Positions 18,792 through 27,407 of a stretch of DNA of 64,000 nucleotides are shown piece by piece. The notes beneath the pieces were generated by a model. That model saw only the letters and a program-made list of their open reading frames with translations. It was not told the DNA's origin and did no database searches. The position numbers and the translations under genes are program-made. Positions within the stretch are counted from its first letter, which is position 1. The number at the start of each line of letters is the position of its first letter. Source of the stretch: Moraxella oculi. Lineage in GTDB: Bacteria > Pseudomonadota > Gammaproteobacteria > Pseudomonadales > Moraxellaceae. The stretch is taken from assembly GCF_023336735.1 (NCBI RefSeq), contig NZ_JAMBAQ010000002.1, forward strand, positions 124,001 through 188,000, in the 5' to 3' direction.

Positions 18792-19394
18792 TTACCAGTG
18801 AGGCACTGTTACTACCCCTGATGGATTATTGATGCCATAGGTATTAAAGCTCCCATTTACCTCTTGATCGGAGGCAATTTGTTGAATGGCGAGTTTAAAC
18901 CGATTTCCATTTTCATTGCTTGTCAAATCAATAAAAGGAAATCCTGGTTTTTCAATACGGTAATTCCGACAAGCTTTTAATGCCTCTTCATAACTGATGT
19001 TGTGATATTTGGCATAATTTTTCACATAAAAATGTAAGCTTTTATGGCGATATCGCTTAACCACAACATGACCTGTTGCTTGATCACCAACCTCCTTAAT
19101 ACTACTTAGATGTAAATAATCCACCAAGCGACTAAGCCATGTGCCCAATGCCAGTTTTTCTAGTTCGTCTTTTGTTTTAGCAAAGATACGCAACTTATTA
19201 CCCAGCATGGCAAAGGTTTTGTCGTTTTTTTGCTCATATTGATATTCTGGAAAACTTACGCCAATGGTATCCACGCCATGCTTATTTTTGATGTCAGCCA
19301 GGGCGATATGTAGCTGTTTATAGAGTGTCCCCCATATAAAATATGGCGTAATTTCAATATTGGGTATGAGCGTAATTTCTTGATAAAAGTTCAT
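18792..19394 (-). CDS. cas6f: Cas6f/Csy4 crRNA-processing endonuclease
   Basis: 200 residues. It cuts pre-crRNA at the base of the repeat stem and stays bound to the crRNA 3' end in the Csy complex. His29 in Q-L-H-I-A-L lies exactly where catalytic His29 of Pseudomonas Csy4 is (K-L-H-Q-A-L). The N-terminal I-G-V-S-F-P and the C-terminal G-S-F-N-T-Y-G-I then V-P-H-W are also family features. A TTG at 19397 is possible, but the ATG at 19394 follows a good GGAAGGGA and gives the matching His numbering. Its start lies 3 bp after the csy3 stop, so it is translationally linked. It is last in the csy operon, next to the leader. Confidence 0.96.
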   Translation of the reverse strand: MNFYQEITLIPNIEITPYFIWGTLYKQLHIALADIKNKHGVDTIGVSFPEYQYEQKNDKTFAMLGNKLRIFAKTKDELEKLALGTWLSRLVDYLHLSSIKEVGDQATGHVVVKRYRHKSLHFYVKNYAKYHNISYEEALKACRNYRIEKPGFPFIDLTSNENGNRFKLAIQQIASDQEVNGSFNTYGINNPSGVVTVPHW

Positions 19395-19397
19395 CAA

Positions 19398-20414
19398 TCA
19401 TTCCCTTCCACTGGCACCAAATACTCCGCCACGAATCAAAACCGCCATGACATAATGCTGTTGGTTGACATCTTCAGGTTCTTTGTTATTTAACACCCAA
19501 TCATCAAATAAGCTATAAAAATCCATTTTTTGTTTAGGTTGGCGAAAAGCAGTGCCAAGTGTTGTAACCGCTCCATATGGCTCAATGGCAATAGGGAATT
19601 TGGCTTCTAGATACCAGTCATCAATGGTGCGAATGGCATTGCTGATTTTTTGTGAATGCATGCCTGCGTGATTTTGTGTGGTGTCGCCAACACGGTATAG
19701 TACTTTGCTTTTTTTGCTGCCTGTATCCAGTACTAACTCTTGTGAAGGATATACTTCTTGACCATAGCCAATGATTGCTTCTGCTGTAATTGTCAAAATG
19801 ACAAAATCATCGCCTAACAGACCTTTTTCAATCCAGCCAGCCAGCTGGGATAAATTGTCATCATTGCTTTCAAAGCCATCTAAATTAAAGTTTTTGGCGT
19901 TAAAAGTGAGTGTTTGTTCATTAAAAGTAACATTGACAATGACGCTTTCGGCGCCAACACGATTACGCCACAGCCAGCGGGCATTAGCGATGTTGATTGC
20001 ATAGCGTTTGGCCAGTTCTTTAAAGCCGTGCGATTGTTTGTAGTTCGCTACCACTGTTAGTAGCTTATCTTGATAGCTTAGGTTGTTGCATACATTTGGG
20101 GTTCCTGTGAAAGGCAAGACTTTGCAGGTGAATTTTGCAACCAAAGTATCATTCGTCTCATCAAGGCTACTGGCATCAACTTTTTGTAGATTGGCCTTTT
20201 GGATTTCGGCATCTAATTTTAATGGGCTATCCATAATGGTCTTTTTAAGACGATTACTAATCGTGCCTCGTACTGATTTTTCCTGTACAGTAACAATGGT
20301 GGCATGGCTTTTTGGGTTGTTACTGTCTTGTTGCCAAAAAAAAGCATCGGAAATATCCAGTTTACGCTCAAATGCCAAAACTGACGGAGTTTGTAGAGTG
20401 GTGGATTTTGTCAT
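19398..20414 (-). CDS. csy3: Cas7f/Csy3 backbone subunit of the Csy complex
   Basis: 338 residues, as in other I-F Csy3 proteins (about 340). Six copies line the crRNA spacer in the standard complex; each flips out every sixth base of the guide. Family pattern: S-V-L-A-F-E-R-K-L-D near the N-terminus, V-R-G-T-I-S-N-R-L, A-N-A-R-W-L-W-R-N-R-V-G-A-E, and Q-P-K-Q-K-M-D-F-Y then I-R-G-G-V-F-G at the end. A GGAG sits 7 bp before the ATG. It follows csy2 by 47 bp. Confidence 0.97.
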   Translation of the reverse strand: MTKSTTLQTPSVLAFERKLDISDAFFWQQDSNNPKSHATIVTVQEKSVRGTISNRLKKTIMDSPLKLDAEIQKANLQKVDASSLDETNDTLVAKFTCKVLPFTGTPNVCNNLSYQDKLLTVVANYKQSHGFKELAKRYAINIANARWLWRNRVGAESVIVNVTFNEQTLTFNAKNFNLDGFESNDDNLSQLAGWIEKGLLGDDFVILTITAEAIIGYGQEVYPSQELVLDTGSKKSKVLYRVGDTTQNHAGMHSQKISNAIRTIDDWYLEAKFPIAIEPYGAVTTLGTAFRQPKQKMDFYSLFDDWVLNNKEPEDVNQQHYVMAVLIRGGVFGASGRE

Positions 20415-20461
20415 GATGACTCTCCTATTTGATTAAAGGACAAAAAATTGAGGTTTTAGGA

Positions 20462-21406
20462 TTAAGAACAATTATTTTGGCGAACCAAATATAACGCCTG
20501 TTCATGGTCGTGTGTTTGATACCAAAAAGCACTCGCAAGATTATTAATGGAATGGGGAAATACCCATCTGCCAAGACTATAAATGGCTTCCACATATTGG
20601 CTGGGGTATTCTGGGTTGCGGCTATTTTGCATGATTGTTGCGTCAAATTTAGGGGAAATCCCCTGATAGCCAACAGGAATGGGCACTACCCACCCATGAC
20701 CTTTTTTAATGCTTTCAACTGACCAACTTTCCCCTTTTTCATCAGAGGGTATGTGATGCAAGGTTGCTGTTTCGATCAGAACATCTAGCCCTGTTGCTTT
20801 AGGGTGATGAGATTGTAATTTGGTAGTCATTTGTTGTAAGCTGTCGTGTGCATCCATTAAGACAAAAGCGGGTAAAAGCTTAGGTTTAATGTCATTGATG
20901 TCTGCATCGGTGTAAAACTTCACATCTTTTTTGTTGAGCTTGACAACGCTACCCCCTGCAATGCGTTGTTGTTGTATGAGTTGATGGACTGTTGAAATGA
21001 GTTGCTGTTTTTGTTCATCGGTTAAGTCATCGTCAGCGTAAACGCCCACCACCAGTGATACCGTTAAATGACAACGACCTTCTTCAATGATGGAAGCAGT
21101 CTTACCGTCTCTTTTTAGTGGATTGCGTGTTTGAATAAAAGAGAACTCTTTATAGCTGTTTTCACGATACACTTGAGGTTGGCATTCATGACAAGCGATA
21201 AGGACGCCATCTAGGCGAATGTCTTTCAAGGTTTCATTTTTACTCACTTTTCGGCTTAGTGCATGTATCGCACCTGTAAATCCTGTGATGGCAGGAAAGC
21301 CGTAAGTTAAAGGACTGGAGATGGCGTTGGCATTGATGATTTGAACCCGATCTATTAGTAAACAGCCTATCGGTTCCAAATCTGGATAAATATGACTATC
21401 ATTCAT
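20462..21406 (-). CDS. csy2: Cas5f/Csy2 subunit of the Csy complex
   Basis: 314 residues. It forms a heterodimer with Csy1 at the crRNA 5' handle. Family pattern near the N-terminus: D-R-V-Q-I-x-N-A-N-A-x-S-S-P-L-T-Y-G-F-P-A-I-T-G-F. Later, G-W-V-V-P-I-P-V-G-Y and the C-terminal S-L-G-R-W are as expected. Its ATG overlaps the csy1 stop by 4 bp (ATGA), which indicates translational coupling. No damage is seen. Confidence 0.96.
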   Translation of the reverse strand: MNDSHIYPDLEPIGCLLIDRVQIINANAISSPLTYGFPAITGFTGAIHALSRKVSKNETLKDIRLDGVLIACHECQPQVYRENSYKEFSFIQTRNPLKRDGKTASIIEEGRCHLTVSLVVGVYADDDLTDEQKQQLISTVHQLIQQQRIAGGSVVKLNKKDVKFYTDADINDIKPKLLPAFVLMDAHDSLQQMTTKLQSHHPKATGLDVLIETATLHHIPSDEKGESWSVESIKKGHGWVVPIPVGYQGISPKFDATIMQNSRNPEYPSQYVEAIYSLGRWVFPHSINNLASAFWYQTHDHEQALYLVRQNNCS

Positions 21407-22782
21407 AGTAACTCTCCTTTATTTAGTCGTGCGGCTTGTTTCAACTCATCTGCCATCATTCTTCGCCACTCATCATGTTCTGAATCAGAAAACTCATGAG
21501 CAATGTCTGTAAACTCTGCTTTTAGCAAAGCTTGCAGCCAATTAGCAAAGTCTGTTGTGATGTCATCTTGCCAATCTTTGGTTTCGTATTCGTTTTTAAA
21601 CTCTTCTTCACCATCCAAATCTGCTCGCTTAGGGTCAAGCCAGTATTTTTGACTCATGGATAGGGCATGATATTCCCTTGACCAGCCAGCAGTATGTATT
21701 TGCTGTATGGATTGACCCATACGAATGAGTTGGCGGGCGATGCTTGATGCGATTGCCTTGCGTGCATCACGGATATTGACATTGTTATGAGTAACTTTGA
21801 TGATGTCAAATAATGCTGCCATGTTATCTTTGGTATGATAAAGCACTGCTTTGGTGTCAAAAATACTGGTGGCGTTGGGTGGAATGCGAATGGTTGGCGA
21901 ACGCTTAAAAATCGGCGGCATCGATGGCAGTAGATAGTTGCGACCTTTTTGTTTACTGACCAGTTGGCTGATATTCTGAGGCTGTGTTCCTCCTAATTGG
22001 ATTGCGACCAAATCTTTGATGGTTAAATAAGGTTTTTGTTCCGTTGTTTTTTTACCGCGATTTTGTCGAGCTGATTTATTGTCATCTGAATAAAGATGCT
22101 GGTTGATGATATTACCTACTTCGTATGCCAGTACGGTAGGGTGCAGTGGTACCAAATTGATGTAATCATCTTCGCCTGCATCTTGCTGTGATAGAGGCCA
22201 TAAGATTTGTTTATTGGTTGCGTGAGTTTGTGGGTTTGTGAGTTGATTGTTTAAACACGCCAAAAAAGTTTCTTGGTATTGTTTAGAGAGGGTAATATCA
22301 TTATCAAAACTATGTGCCACAGCTTCTGTATTTTGCAAAATTACCTCACGCATCTTAATTCCTGAGCCTTCAATGACCTCCCACTCAAAAAAGGCAATTA
22401 AAGGTAAATCGATGGCGCCTCGCTTGCTGTTAGCATCCAAAAAACCACTGTTGATGGTTTTGGTATTGACATACTCATGACATACCTCTTGAACAAAATT
22501 AACATTATCGCCCCGAGAAGATGAATGCACCCCTTTGGAAATGTGTGTGCCGACTTGTATGTTCTCCGCCATTATTTTAGCTTCGGCAAGCCAGTTCTTT
22601 TTTTGATATTTGTGTTTGGCTTCTTTTAGTGCGGTATTTAGCTGATGAATCTTGGCGGCATCTTGTTGTTCTGTTGCCTGAATCAGCTGCTTTTGTTCTT
22701 TCTCTGTCTTTTTATTGTATTGCGCATCTAAAAACCGTTCTATTGCTTCATTGATTTGTGAAGTGGTAAAAGCCGTTGTCAT
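21403..22782 (-). CDS. csy1: Cas8f/Csy1 large subunit of the Csy complex
   Basis: 459 residues. Csy1 recognises the CC PAM and opens target DNA. Recognisable parts: the N-terminal helix I-N-E-A-I-E-R-F-L-D-A-Q, a Lys/Glu-rich coiled region (about 24-70), G-T-H-I-S-K-G-V-H-S-S-S (about 97-108), and a basic C-terminal half. It is the first gene of csy1-csy2-csy3-csy4. AGGAG lies 6 bp before the ATG. Its promoter (TATAAT at 22846-22851, minus strand) is overlapped by the site matched by the guide-like RNA at 22913-22988, so the operon is probably autoregulated. Confidence 0.96.
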   Translation of the reverse strand: MTTAFTTSQINEAIERFLDAQYNKKTEKEQKQLIQATEQQDAAKIHQLNTALKEAKHKYQKKNWLAEAKIMAENIQVGTHISKGVHSSSRGDNVNFVQEVCHEYVNTKTINSGFLDANSKRGAIDLPLIAFFEWEVIEGSGIKMREVILQNTEAVAHSFDNDITLSKQYQETFLACLNNQLTNPQTHATNKQILWPLSQQDAGEDDYINLVPLHPTVLAYEVGNIINQHLYSDDNKSARQNRGKKTTEQKPYLTIKDLVAIQLGGTQPQNISQLVSKQKGRNYLLPSMPPIFKRSPTIRIPPNATSIFDTKAVLYHTKDNMAALFDIIKVTHNNVNIRDARKAIASSIARQLIRMGQSIQQIHTAGWSREYHALSMSQKYWLDPKRADLDGEEEFKNEYETKDWQDDITTDFANWLQALLKAEFTDIAHEFSDSEHDEWRRMMADELKQAARLNKGELL

Positions 22783-22843
22783 GTGATCTCCTATTAGCTC
22801 ATCATCATGAGTGTATTAAAACACAGTGATGTTTTAATTTCAA

Positions 22844-22865
22844 CCATTATATTATTATTATATTT
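22844..22865 (-). promoter_or_regulatory. csy1 promoter -10 overlapping a CC-PAM guide target
   Basis: On the minus strand, a perfect TATAAT lies at 22846-22851, about 65 bp upstream of the csy1 ATG; the -35 is weak (TTTTAT at about 22869-22874). On the plus strand the same bases form a type I-F target: CC PAM at 22844-22845 followed by a 20-bp protospacer (22846-22865). Positions 1-5, 7-11 and 13-17 are identical to the pseudo-spacer at 22941-22960; mismatches are at 6, 12, 18, 19 and 20. A Csy complex bound here would sit on the -10 box. Confidence 0.8.
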
Positions 22866-22881
22866 TAAATAAAAATTAAAT

Positions 22882-22910
22882 TTGAAAAAAATCCACAAAA
22901 TGGCTAAAAT
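22882..22910 (+). promoter_or_regulatory. Promoter of the guide-like RNA
   Basis: TTGAAA (22882-22887), a 17-bp spacer, and TAAAAT (22905-22910). The expected start is near 22917, at the foot of the first degenerate repeat stem. The main array promoter has the same design (TTGATA, 17 bp, TAAAAT, ending 4 bp before the first repeat), against 2 bp here. Confidence 0.75.
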
Positions 22911-22912
22911 GC

Positions 22913-22988
22913 CACCACTGCCACATACGCAGCTTAGAATATTATTTTATTTTTATACAAGTCTACCGCCCCATAGGCGGCTTAAATG
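22913..22988 (+). ncRNA. CreR-like Cas-regulating guide RNA: two degenerate repeats and a 20-nt pseudo-spacer
   Basis: Repeat A (22913-22940) and repeat B (22961-22988) each match canonical or local I-F repeats at about 18-20 of 28 positions and end in handle-like CTTAGAAT and CTTAAATG. Repeat A pairs CTGC (22918-22921) with GCAG (22929-22932) and keeps the C-C mismatch and CCACAT loop of the main repeat; two stem pairs differ from the main repeat by paired, compensating changes. Repeat B has a perfect 5-bp stem, CCGCC/GGCGG. Csy4 cleavage after 22932 and 22980 would give a 48-nt guide: 8-nt handle, 20-nt spacer, 20-nt stem-loop. The pseudo-spacer matches the csy1 promoter next to a CC PAM. 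In other CRISPR types, CreR RNAs with partial complementarity repress the effector promoter; that role is inferred here. Confidence 0.82.
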
Positions 22989-23024
22989 CTCCAATCATCA
23001 TGCCATTGGTGCTAATAGCAACTG

Positions 23025-26000
23025 TTAATATTTTTTCCAGCAACCAAATCGTTCATCAAAATAATAGCCATGTTGATGTTCTGCCAAAGCAACCTTACTA
23101 AAACGAATTGTTATAGTGTCGGCACTAAGTTTTGGGAATGTATTTGTCAGTTCTGTTAGTGTCTTATCCAGTTGGCCATCTAGCCATACATCGACCAATG
23201 GGCTTTTGGTTGGTAGTTGATAGGGTTGTACGGTTCTATTTTGGGTGTTGTCATGAGTGATGCCTTCATTTTTTGCGATTTCCATGTGATACACATCGAA
23301 TGAATAACCATTGGGCTTGATGACATACTCTGTATTAGTAGGTCCTGCTCGAAAGGGAGTTAATGTGTTTAAATGTACATGATGACGGCTGGAGGTGTGT
23401 TCGTCTTTAAAATATGCGTTTACTACAGTAAATTTTGGATTATTCATCATATCTGCCATGACATGATGCTCTAAGTCTGCCAAGCTGCTTTTTGGTTGTG
23501 TTGGTTTTTTAATACGACTTGCGGCGTCTATTTTTTGTAGTATGTTAACTGGTATCAATTCATTCATATCATGTGTATCTAGTGGATACTGCTCGCTTTC
23601 AAAACCAGGTTTGGTAAAAGCAACGCCATTTGGACGGTTTTGGGAATGATTTTTTAATGCTCTGATATTGTGCTGCCAGATGCCTATATTTGGCGTATTG
23701 GCTACCAAATCATTACGATGTCGCCACACTCTGCCAGCCAGCTGGATAATAGAACGCATGGAACTGGGCTCTACGATTGCCCAATCATAATCATGATCCC
23801 GTCCAACTTCTGCAACAGCTGTAGCTAGCACGATAAAAATATGATTGGTTTTGTTGGGGTGTTTGGCAATGGCATCAGCGATGTCGGTGCGTTGGATAAA
23901 ATCTTTAGCAGAGATATTTTTACGCATCAGCAAGTTATCCAAGCGATTTTCTAATCGATTACGCAGTGCCAATACTTGTTGAGAGTGATAGCAGCAGACA
24001 TAAAAATGTGTATTTTCCTGTCCGTCAATGGTTTGTAGTTGATGCATGGCTTGGGCGATGTGCATTAGCGGCTGAATGTTTGCCATACGCATTAAACCAA
24101 CGCTGACTTTTTTGTCGTTTGCAAGCAGATGATGACACTGATGCAACTGATTGGCTTGATTTAATAACTGAGTGGCGATTGATTGATAAAATTCTGCCTG
24201 CTTTTCGCCATGATAATCAGCAACAATTGGCAAGATTTTTGCCAGACGGCGAATGGGCTGCTGTGTTAGAAATTGGCAACGCTTTTGGACAAATTGATCA
24301 TGAGCCTTTTGAAAATGTTCATTATCTTGACAGTGTTCGGTGTGCAGATTATTTTCATCAAACCATGCACAGCATACATTTGGAGAGGCGTGGTCAAATT
24401 GAGCGTTATAAATTTTTCTTCCCGCTAAATAGGCTTGAAACAAACCAGCAACCATATCAGGCGGCAAAGTCGCTGATGATAGTAATACGCGAGAACCAAA
24501 TAAGCCTGCCAAATGCACTAGGCGAGATAAAGCTGGTAAATCATGATGATCAAAGTCATCTGGTTCATCTAAAATCAAATCACTACTAAACAGCCGAAGC
24601 ATTGGCACAATATACTTACCACCTCGTTGACATTCTGAAGCTTGGATTAAATGGTCAATGGTGCAGGTTACAATTGGTGAGCCAAGCAATTTTTTGGTTG
24701 AGTCGTCTTTTATTACAGCTCCTAGATTCATGGTCTCTGATATGTCATCGATGTCATCAGCATCCACCCATTCATCGATCAAATTCTCCATTGATTCACT
24801 ACCAAACTGATCGGTGTCATCTGATGTTTTTTGGAGTTCAAATAATTGTTTTTGTGCCTGTCCACCCACCAAAATCGCCAACTGGCTGTCGGTTAAATTT
24901 AGGTTTTGACGAAAACTTTGCCCTGTTTGTAAGGTCAATACTCTAAGTCCTAAGGCAATGGTAAATCGTGCCCCTTTATTGGGGTCTGCCAAAGCTTGCA
25001 TGATTCGTGCGTTACCAATGGTTTTGCCACAACCTGTTGATGCCATGTTGACTCCAAAAAAACCATGCGTTTCACTCAGCTTGCTTTGTGATTGTGCTAA
25101 TTTAAAGGCTTTGTTTTGCCAAAGAAATGCTTGATTATTGGTGTCCTTAAGTAGCGGTTCGTGATTTTTGAGTGCGGGCATTTGTTTATGCAAAACAGGC
25201 AAGTAATGACAAAATTTAGCTGTAAAATGGGCGACACCAAGCAAATGCTCATCTAAATCCTGCTTGGGTTCTTTGGTCCCTTCGGTTTTTTGATAGGTAT
25301 TAGCAATCAGTCTGCCTTTCCAGTCTTTACTGCCTTCCACTCGTTTTGCTTTATCTTGATTGGTTAGGGCGGAGTAGCTGTGATCTGCTGTCATCATACT
25401 TAGCCTAGAAAGCATGAGCAAAAATGGGTCAGCAATAGGTTTGTTATCTTTACTTAGTTGCTGCATCATGAGATTTTTTTCGGCTTTTTGGGCATATCGC
25501 TTGATTTGTTTTTGCCATGCTGGGCTGTCTAGTACCAAATCATCAAAATCAAAAAATTGTGCCTGTTGTTCTTTGGTCATATTTTGAATAGATGATGGAT
25601 TTTTCACCCAATAATCGATTGGCTTGATGTGTCTTTGGTAGTAGTTGGTTAAGTCGCGTTTAAAATGGCGGTTGTCTATTTTTAGGTATTGTTGTCGCTG
25701 AGAGGCATTAAAAAAGTAATCTATTAATGGCGGTAGGCGGTGATGAGTAACAATAAGCCATGCTATCCATTGTGCGATTGTTGGTAGCTTATCAAACCCG
25801 CCATGATCAATATTGCCTTGTAAATCCTTTGCTATTGGTCGGTTTTTGGCTAAAAAGTCATCAAGCGTTTGTAGCCTTTGCCAAACCTGTTCATCAGTTT
25901 GACAACCTTGTAAGAGCCATACCAATAATTTGAGTGAAATCCATTCATGACGATATGGGTCGCCAAAACGACTTGGGCTAGCAGTAAGTTTTTGTTGAAA

Positions 26001-26393
26001 GCCTTTGGTAGATTTACCAATATCGTGCAATAAAGCAGATAGTGTGCTAATGATTGATATTGCCTCCAAACTCTGCCAATTGCTCCCCAGTTCATTGCGT
26101 AATAAATTTTGTTTTGTGCGATTAACTGCCACAATGCCTCCTTCATCAAATTTTTTACGATTACCCACTACCCATACCAACTCCATTCTTTGGCGAGTTC
26201 GTACTCTTTGGCAACTCACTGCTGTTGATTTGGTTGCTGATTGACGCAACAGCTTTTTAACCATTTCTAATCCATCTTCAGTGATTGCGGTTTGCCAAGT
26301 GCGATCACCAATGCGATTGGCAAAAGCATCTAGAATTCGGCGAGTGCGTTTTAGGGCTTTTTTCTCACATTGCGATACAAAGATAACCAACAT
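23025..26393 (-). CDS. cas3: Cas2-3 fusion: nuclease-helicase with N-terminal Cas2 domain
   Basis: 1122 residues, typical of I-F Cas2-3. The first about 90 residues are Cas2-like (M-L-V-I-F-V-S-Q-C-E-K-K-A). The HD nuclease begins at L-L-H-D-I-G-K (His123-Asp124). The helicase has Walker A S-T-G-C-G-K-T (about 450) and a DEAD-like L-D-E-P-D-D-F-D (about 605), then L-L-S-S-A-T-L (motif III) and Q-L-A-G-R-V-W-R (motif VI). It degrades DNA marked by the Csy complex and, with Cas1, takes part in spacer integration. The start directly follows the cas1 stop (TAA then ATG). The frame is intact. Its stop faces the guide-like RNA unit. Confidence 0.96.
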   Translation of the reverse strand: MLVIFVSQCEKKALKRTRRILDAFANRIGDRTWQTAITEDGLEMVKKLLRQSATKSTAVSCQRVRTRQRMELVWVVGNRKKFDEGGIVAVNRTKQNLLRNELGSNWQSLEAISIISTLSALLHDIGKSTKGFQQKLTASPSRFGDPYRHEWISLKLLVWLLQGCQTDEQVWQRLQTLDDFLAKNRPIAKDLQGNIDHGGFDKLPTIAQWIAWLIVTHHRLPPLIDYFFNASQRQQYLKIDNRHFKRDLTNYYQRHIKPIDYWVKNPSSIQNMTKEQQAQFFDFDDLVLDSPAWQKQIKRYAQKAEKNLMMQQLSKDNKPIADPFLLMLSRLSMMTADHSYSALTNQDKAKRVEGSKDWKGRLIANTYQKTEGTKEPKQDLDEHLLGVAHFTAKFCHYLPVLHKQMPALKNHEPLLKDTNNQAFLWQNKAFKLAQSQSKLSETHGFFGVNMASTGCGKTIGNARIMQALADPNKGARFTIALGLRVLTLQTGQSFRQNLNLTDSQLAILVGGQAQKQLFELQKTSDDTDQFGSESMENLIDEWVDADDIDDISETMNLGAVIKDDSTKKLLGSPIVTCTIDHLIQASECQRGGKYIVPMLRLFSSDLILDEPDDFDHHDLPALSRLVHLAGLFGSRVLLSSATLPPDMVAGLFQAYLAGRKIYNAQFDHASPNVCCAWFDENNLHTEHCQDNEHFQKAHDQFVQKRCQFLTQQPIRRLAKILPIVADYHGEKQAEFYQSIATQLLNQANQLHQCHHLLANDKKVSVGLMRMANIQPLMHIAQAMHQLQTIDGQENTHFYVCCYHSQQVLALRNRLENRLDNLLMRKNISAKDFIQRTDIADAIAKHPNKTNHIFIVLATAVAEVGRDHDYDWAIVEPSSMRSIIQLAGRVWRHRNDLVANTPNIGIWQHNIRALKNHSQNRPNGVAFTKPGFESEQYPLDTHDMNELIPVNILQKIDAASRIKKPTQPKSSLADLEHHVMADMMNNPKFTVVNAYFKDEHTSSRHHVHLNTLTPFRAGPTNTEYVIKPNGYSFDVYHMEIAKNEGITHDNTQNRTVQPYQLPTKSPLVDVWLDGQLDKTLTELTNTFPKLSADTITIRFSKVALAEHQHGYYFDERFGCWKKY

Positions 26394-27372
26394 TTAACCA
26401 TTCCAAGATTTATTTAATGCCATTTCTTTTACTGCCTCAAACATGAAATCCAATGCTTTATAAGTAGCAAAATAGTTTAAGCATTCTTGGCGAAATTCTT
26501 GTTCTTTGGCGTTTTCTTTTGCACATATAAAAGCAAGTGGTAATACAATCGCATCTTTGATGATATCGGCAATATCAAATACCAAGGCGCCACGCCGTGT
26601 TTTGCCATGCATGACTGCAAAACCATGTGGAATTCCGAGCACCCAAGCTGTTGTTGCACCCAGACCATACGCCAGATAGTTTCCATGATTCAAAAATGTA
26701 TTTGCCTTATCAATCCCATCGTAACGACGACTAAATCCTGCATTATCTGTATTGGTAGATGCAATGCGATAGAGTTCTTTAGTCATGCGCCCTTCTAAAG
26801 TTAGTAGATGATTGGTGCTATACTGCTGTACGATTTTCTCTTGATAACTGTCTAAAAAAGTGCTGATTTGCTGATTGTTAACATCAAAACCGTAACTTTG
26901 AAATTCCTTGTCCCGCTGCCAAGTCTTTTTAAAAAGACAAACGAGTAAGTTGTAGCTTTTTGGCCATTGTTAAGCGTTTGGCTTCGTCCCACCACCACGA
27001 TAACCAACCTTGCACATATTCGGTTGGGCGATATTCGCTTTGAGGCGTGAACCATTCGATTTGTGTTCCCATCAGTAACGGCGTACCACCGCCACCACAA
27101 AATCCCACTAAAACGCCTGCCTGTGAAAGCATGCGCATCGCTGCTTGGGTGATGGAAGTGCCTGTACCTAGTAGAATGCATGTGGTGTTGGCAATGGGAA
27201 TGTTGTAATAAAGATTTTCTTTGTCAGATTCGGTCAGGTATAAAACTCTGCCATCTTTTTGCATGACTCTACAGTGTTCTAAATAATAAATGTTGGCACG
27301 CTTGGAATGTAGAATAGCTGTTAGCTCAGAAGTATAAAAACTGTTGTCTTTATAAGGATTGGTCGATTTCAT
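26394..27372 (-). pseudogene. cas1: cas1 (type I-F integrase), split by a one-base frameshift
   Basis: The total length would be about 326 residues, normal for I-F Cas1. The first 147 residues (27372-26929) end at a TAA within T5A5 (26926-26935). Dropping one T restores a continuous frame reading L-T-R-L-S-F-K-K-T-W-Q-R and on through L-L-T-L-E-G-R-M-T-K-E-L-Y, G-N-Y-L-A-Y-G-L, V-M-H-G-K-T-R-R-G-A-L-V-F-D-I-A-D. The Glu, His and Asp metal ligands all lie after the break. The second part could only start at the internal ATG 26786, losing the Glu region. A sequencing error, or +1 shifting at TTT-T-AA, cannot be excluded. cas3 follows directly. Confidence 0.88.
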
Positions 27373-27407
27373 GGTGTTGATGCTGGGTAATTTTTTTAAA
27401 AATATAG

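Noticed and set aside
22989-23024. A second guide made from the handle of degenerate repeat B and the sequence after it
   Set aside because: No third repeat or stem follows to form its 3' end, and I found no PAM-linked match to the cas promoters.
24119-24589. A 156-codon plus-strand frame opposite cas3
   Set aside because: It lies wholly within the intact cas2-3 gene, has no ribosome binding site and no family pattern; it is a shadow frame.
26926-26935. Programmed +1 frameshifting in cas1 at TTT-T-AA
   Set aside because: The geometry allows it, but there is no upstream stimulatory element and no known precedent for Cas1; simple mutation is the likelier reading.
26852-27181. A 109-codon frame overlapping the cas1 break
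   Set aside because: It is in the third frame, not the one carrying Cas1 homology on either side.
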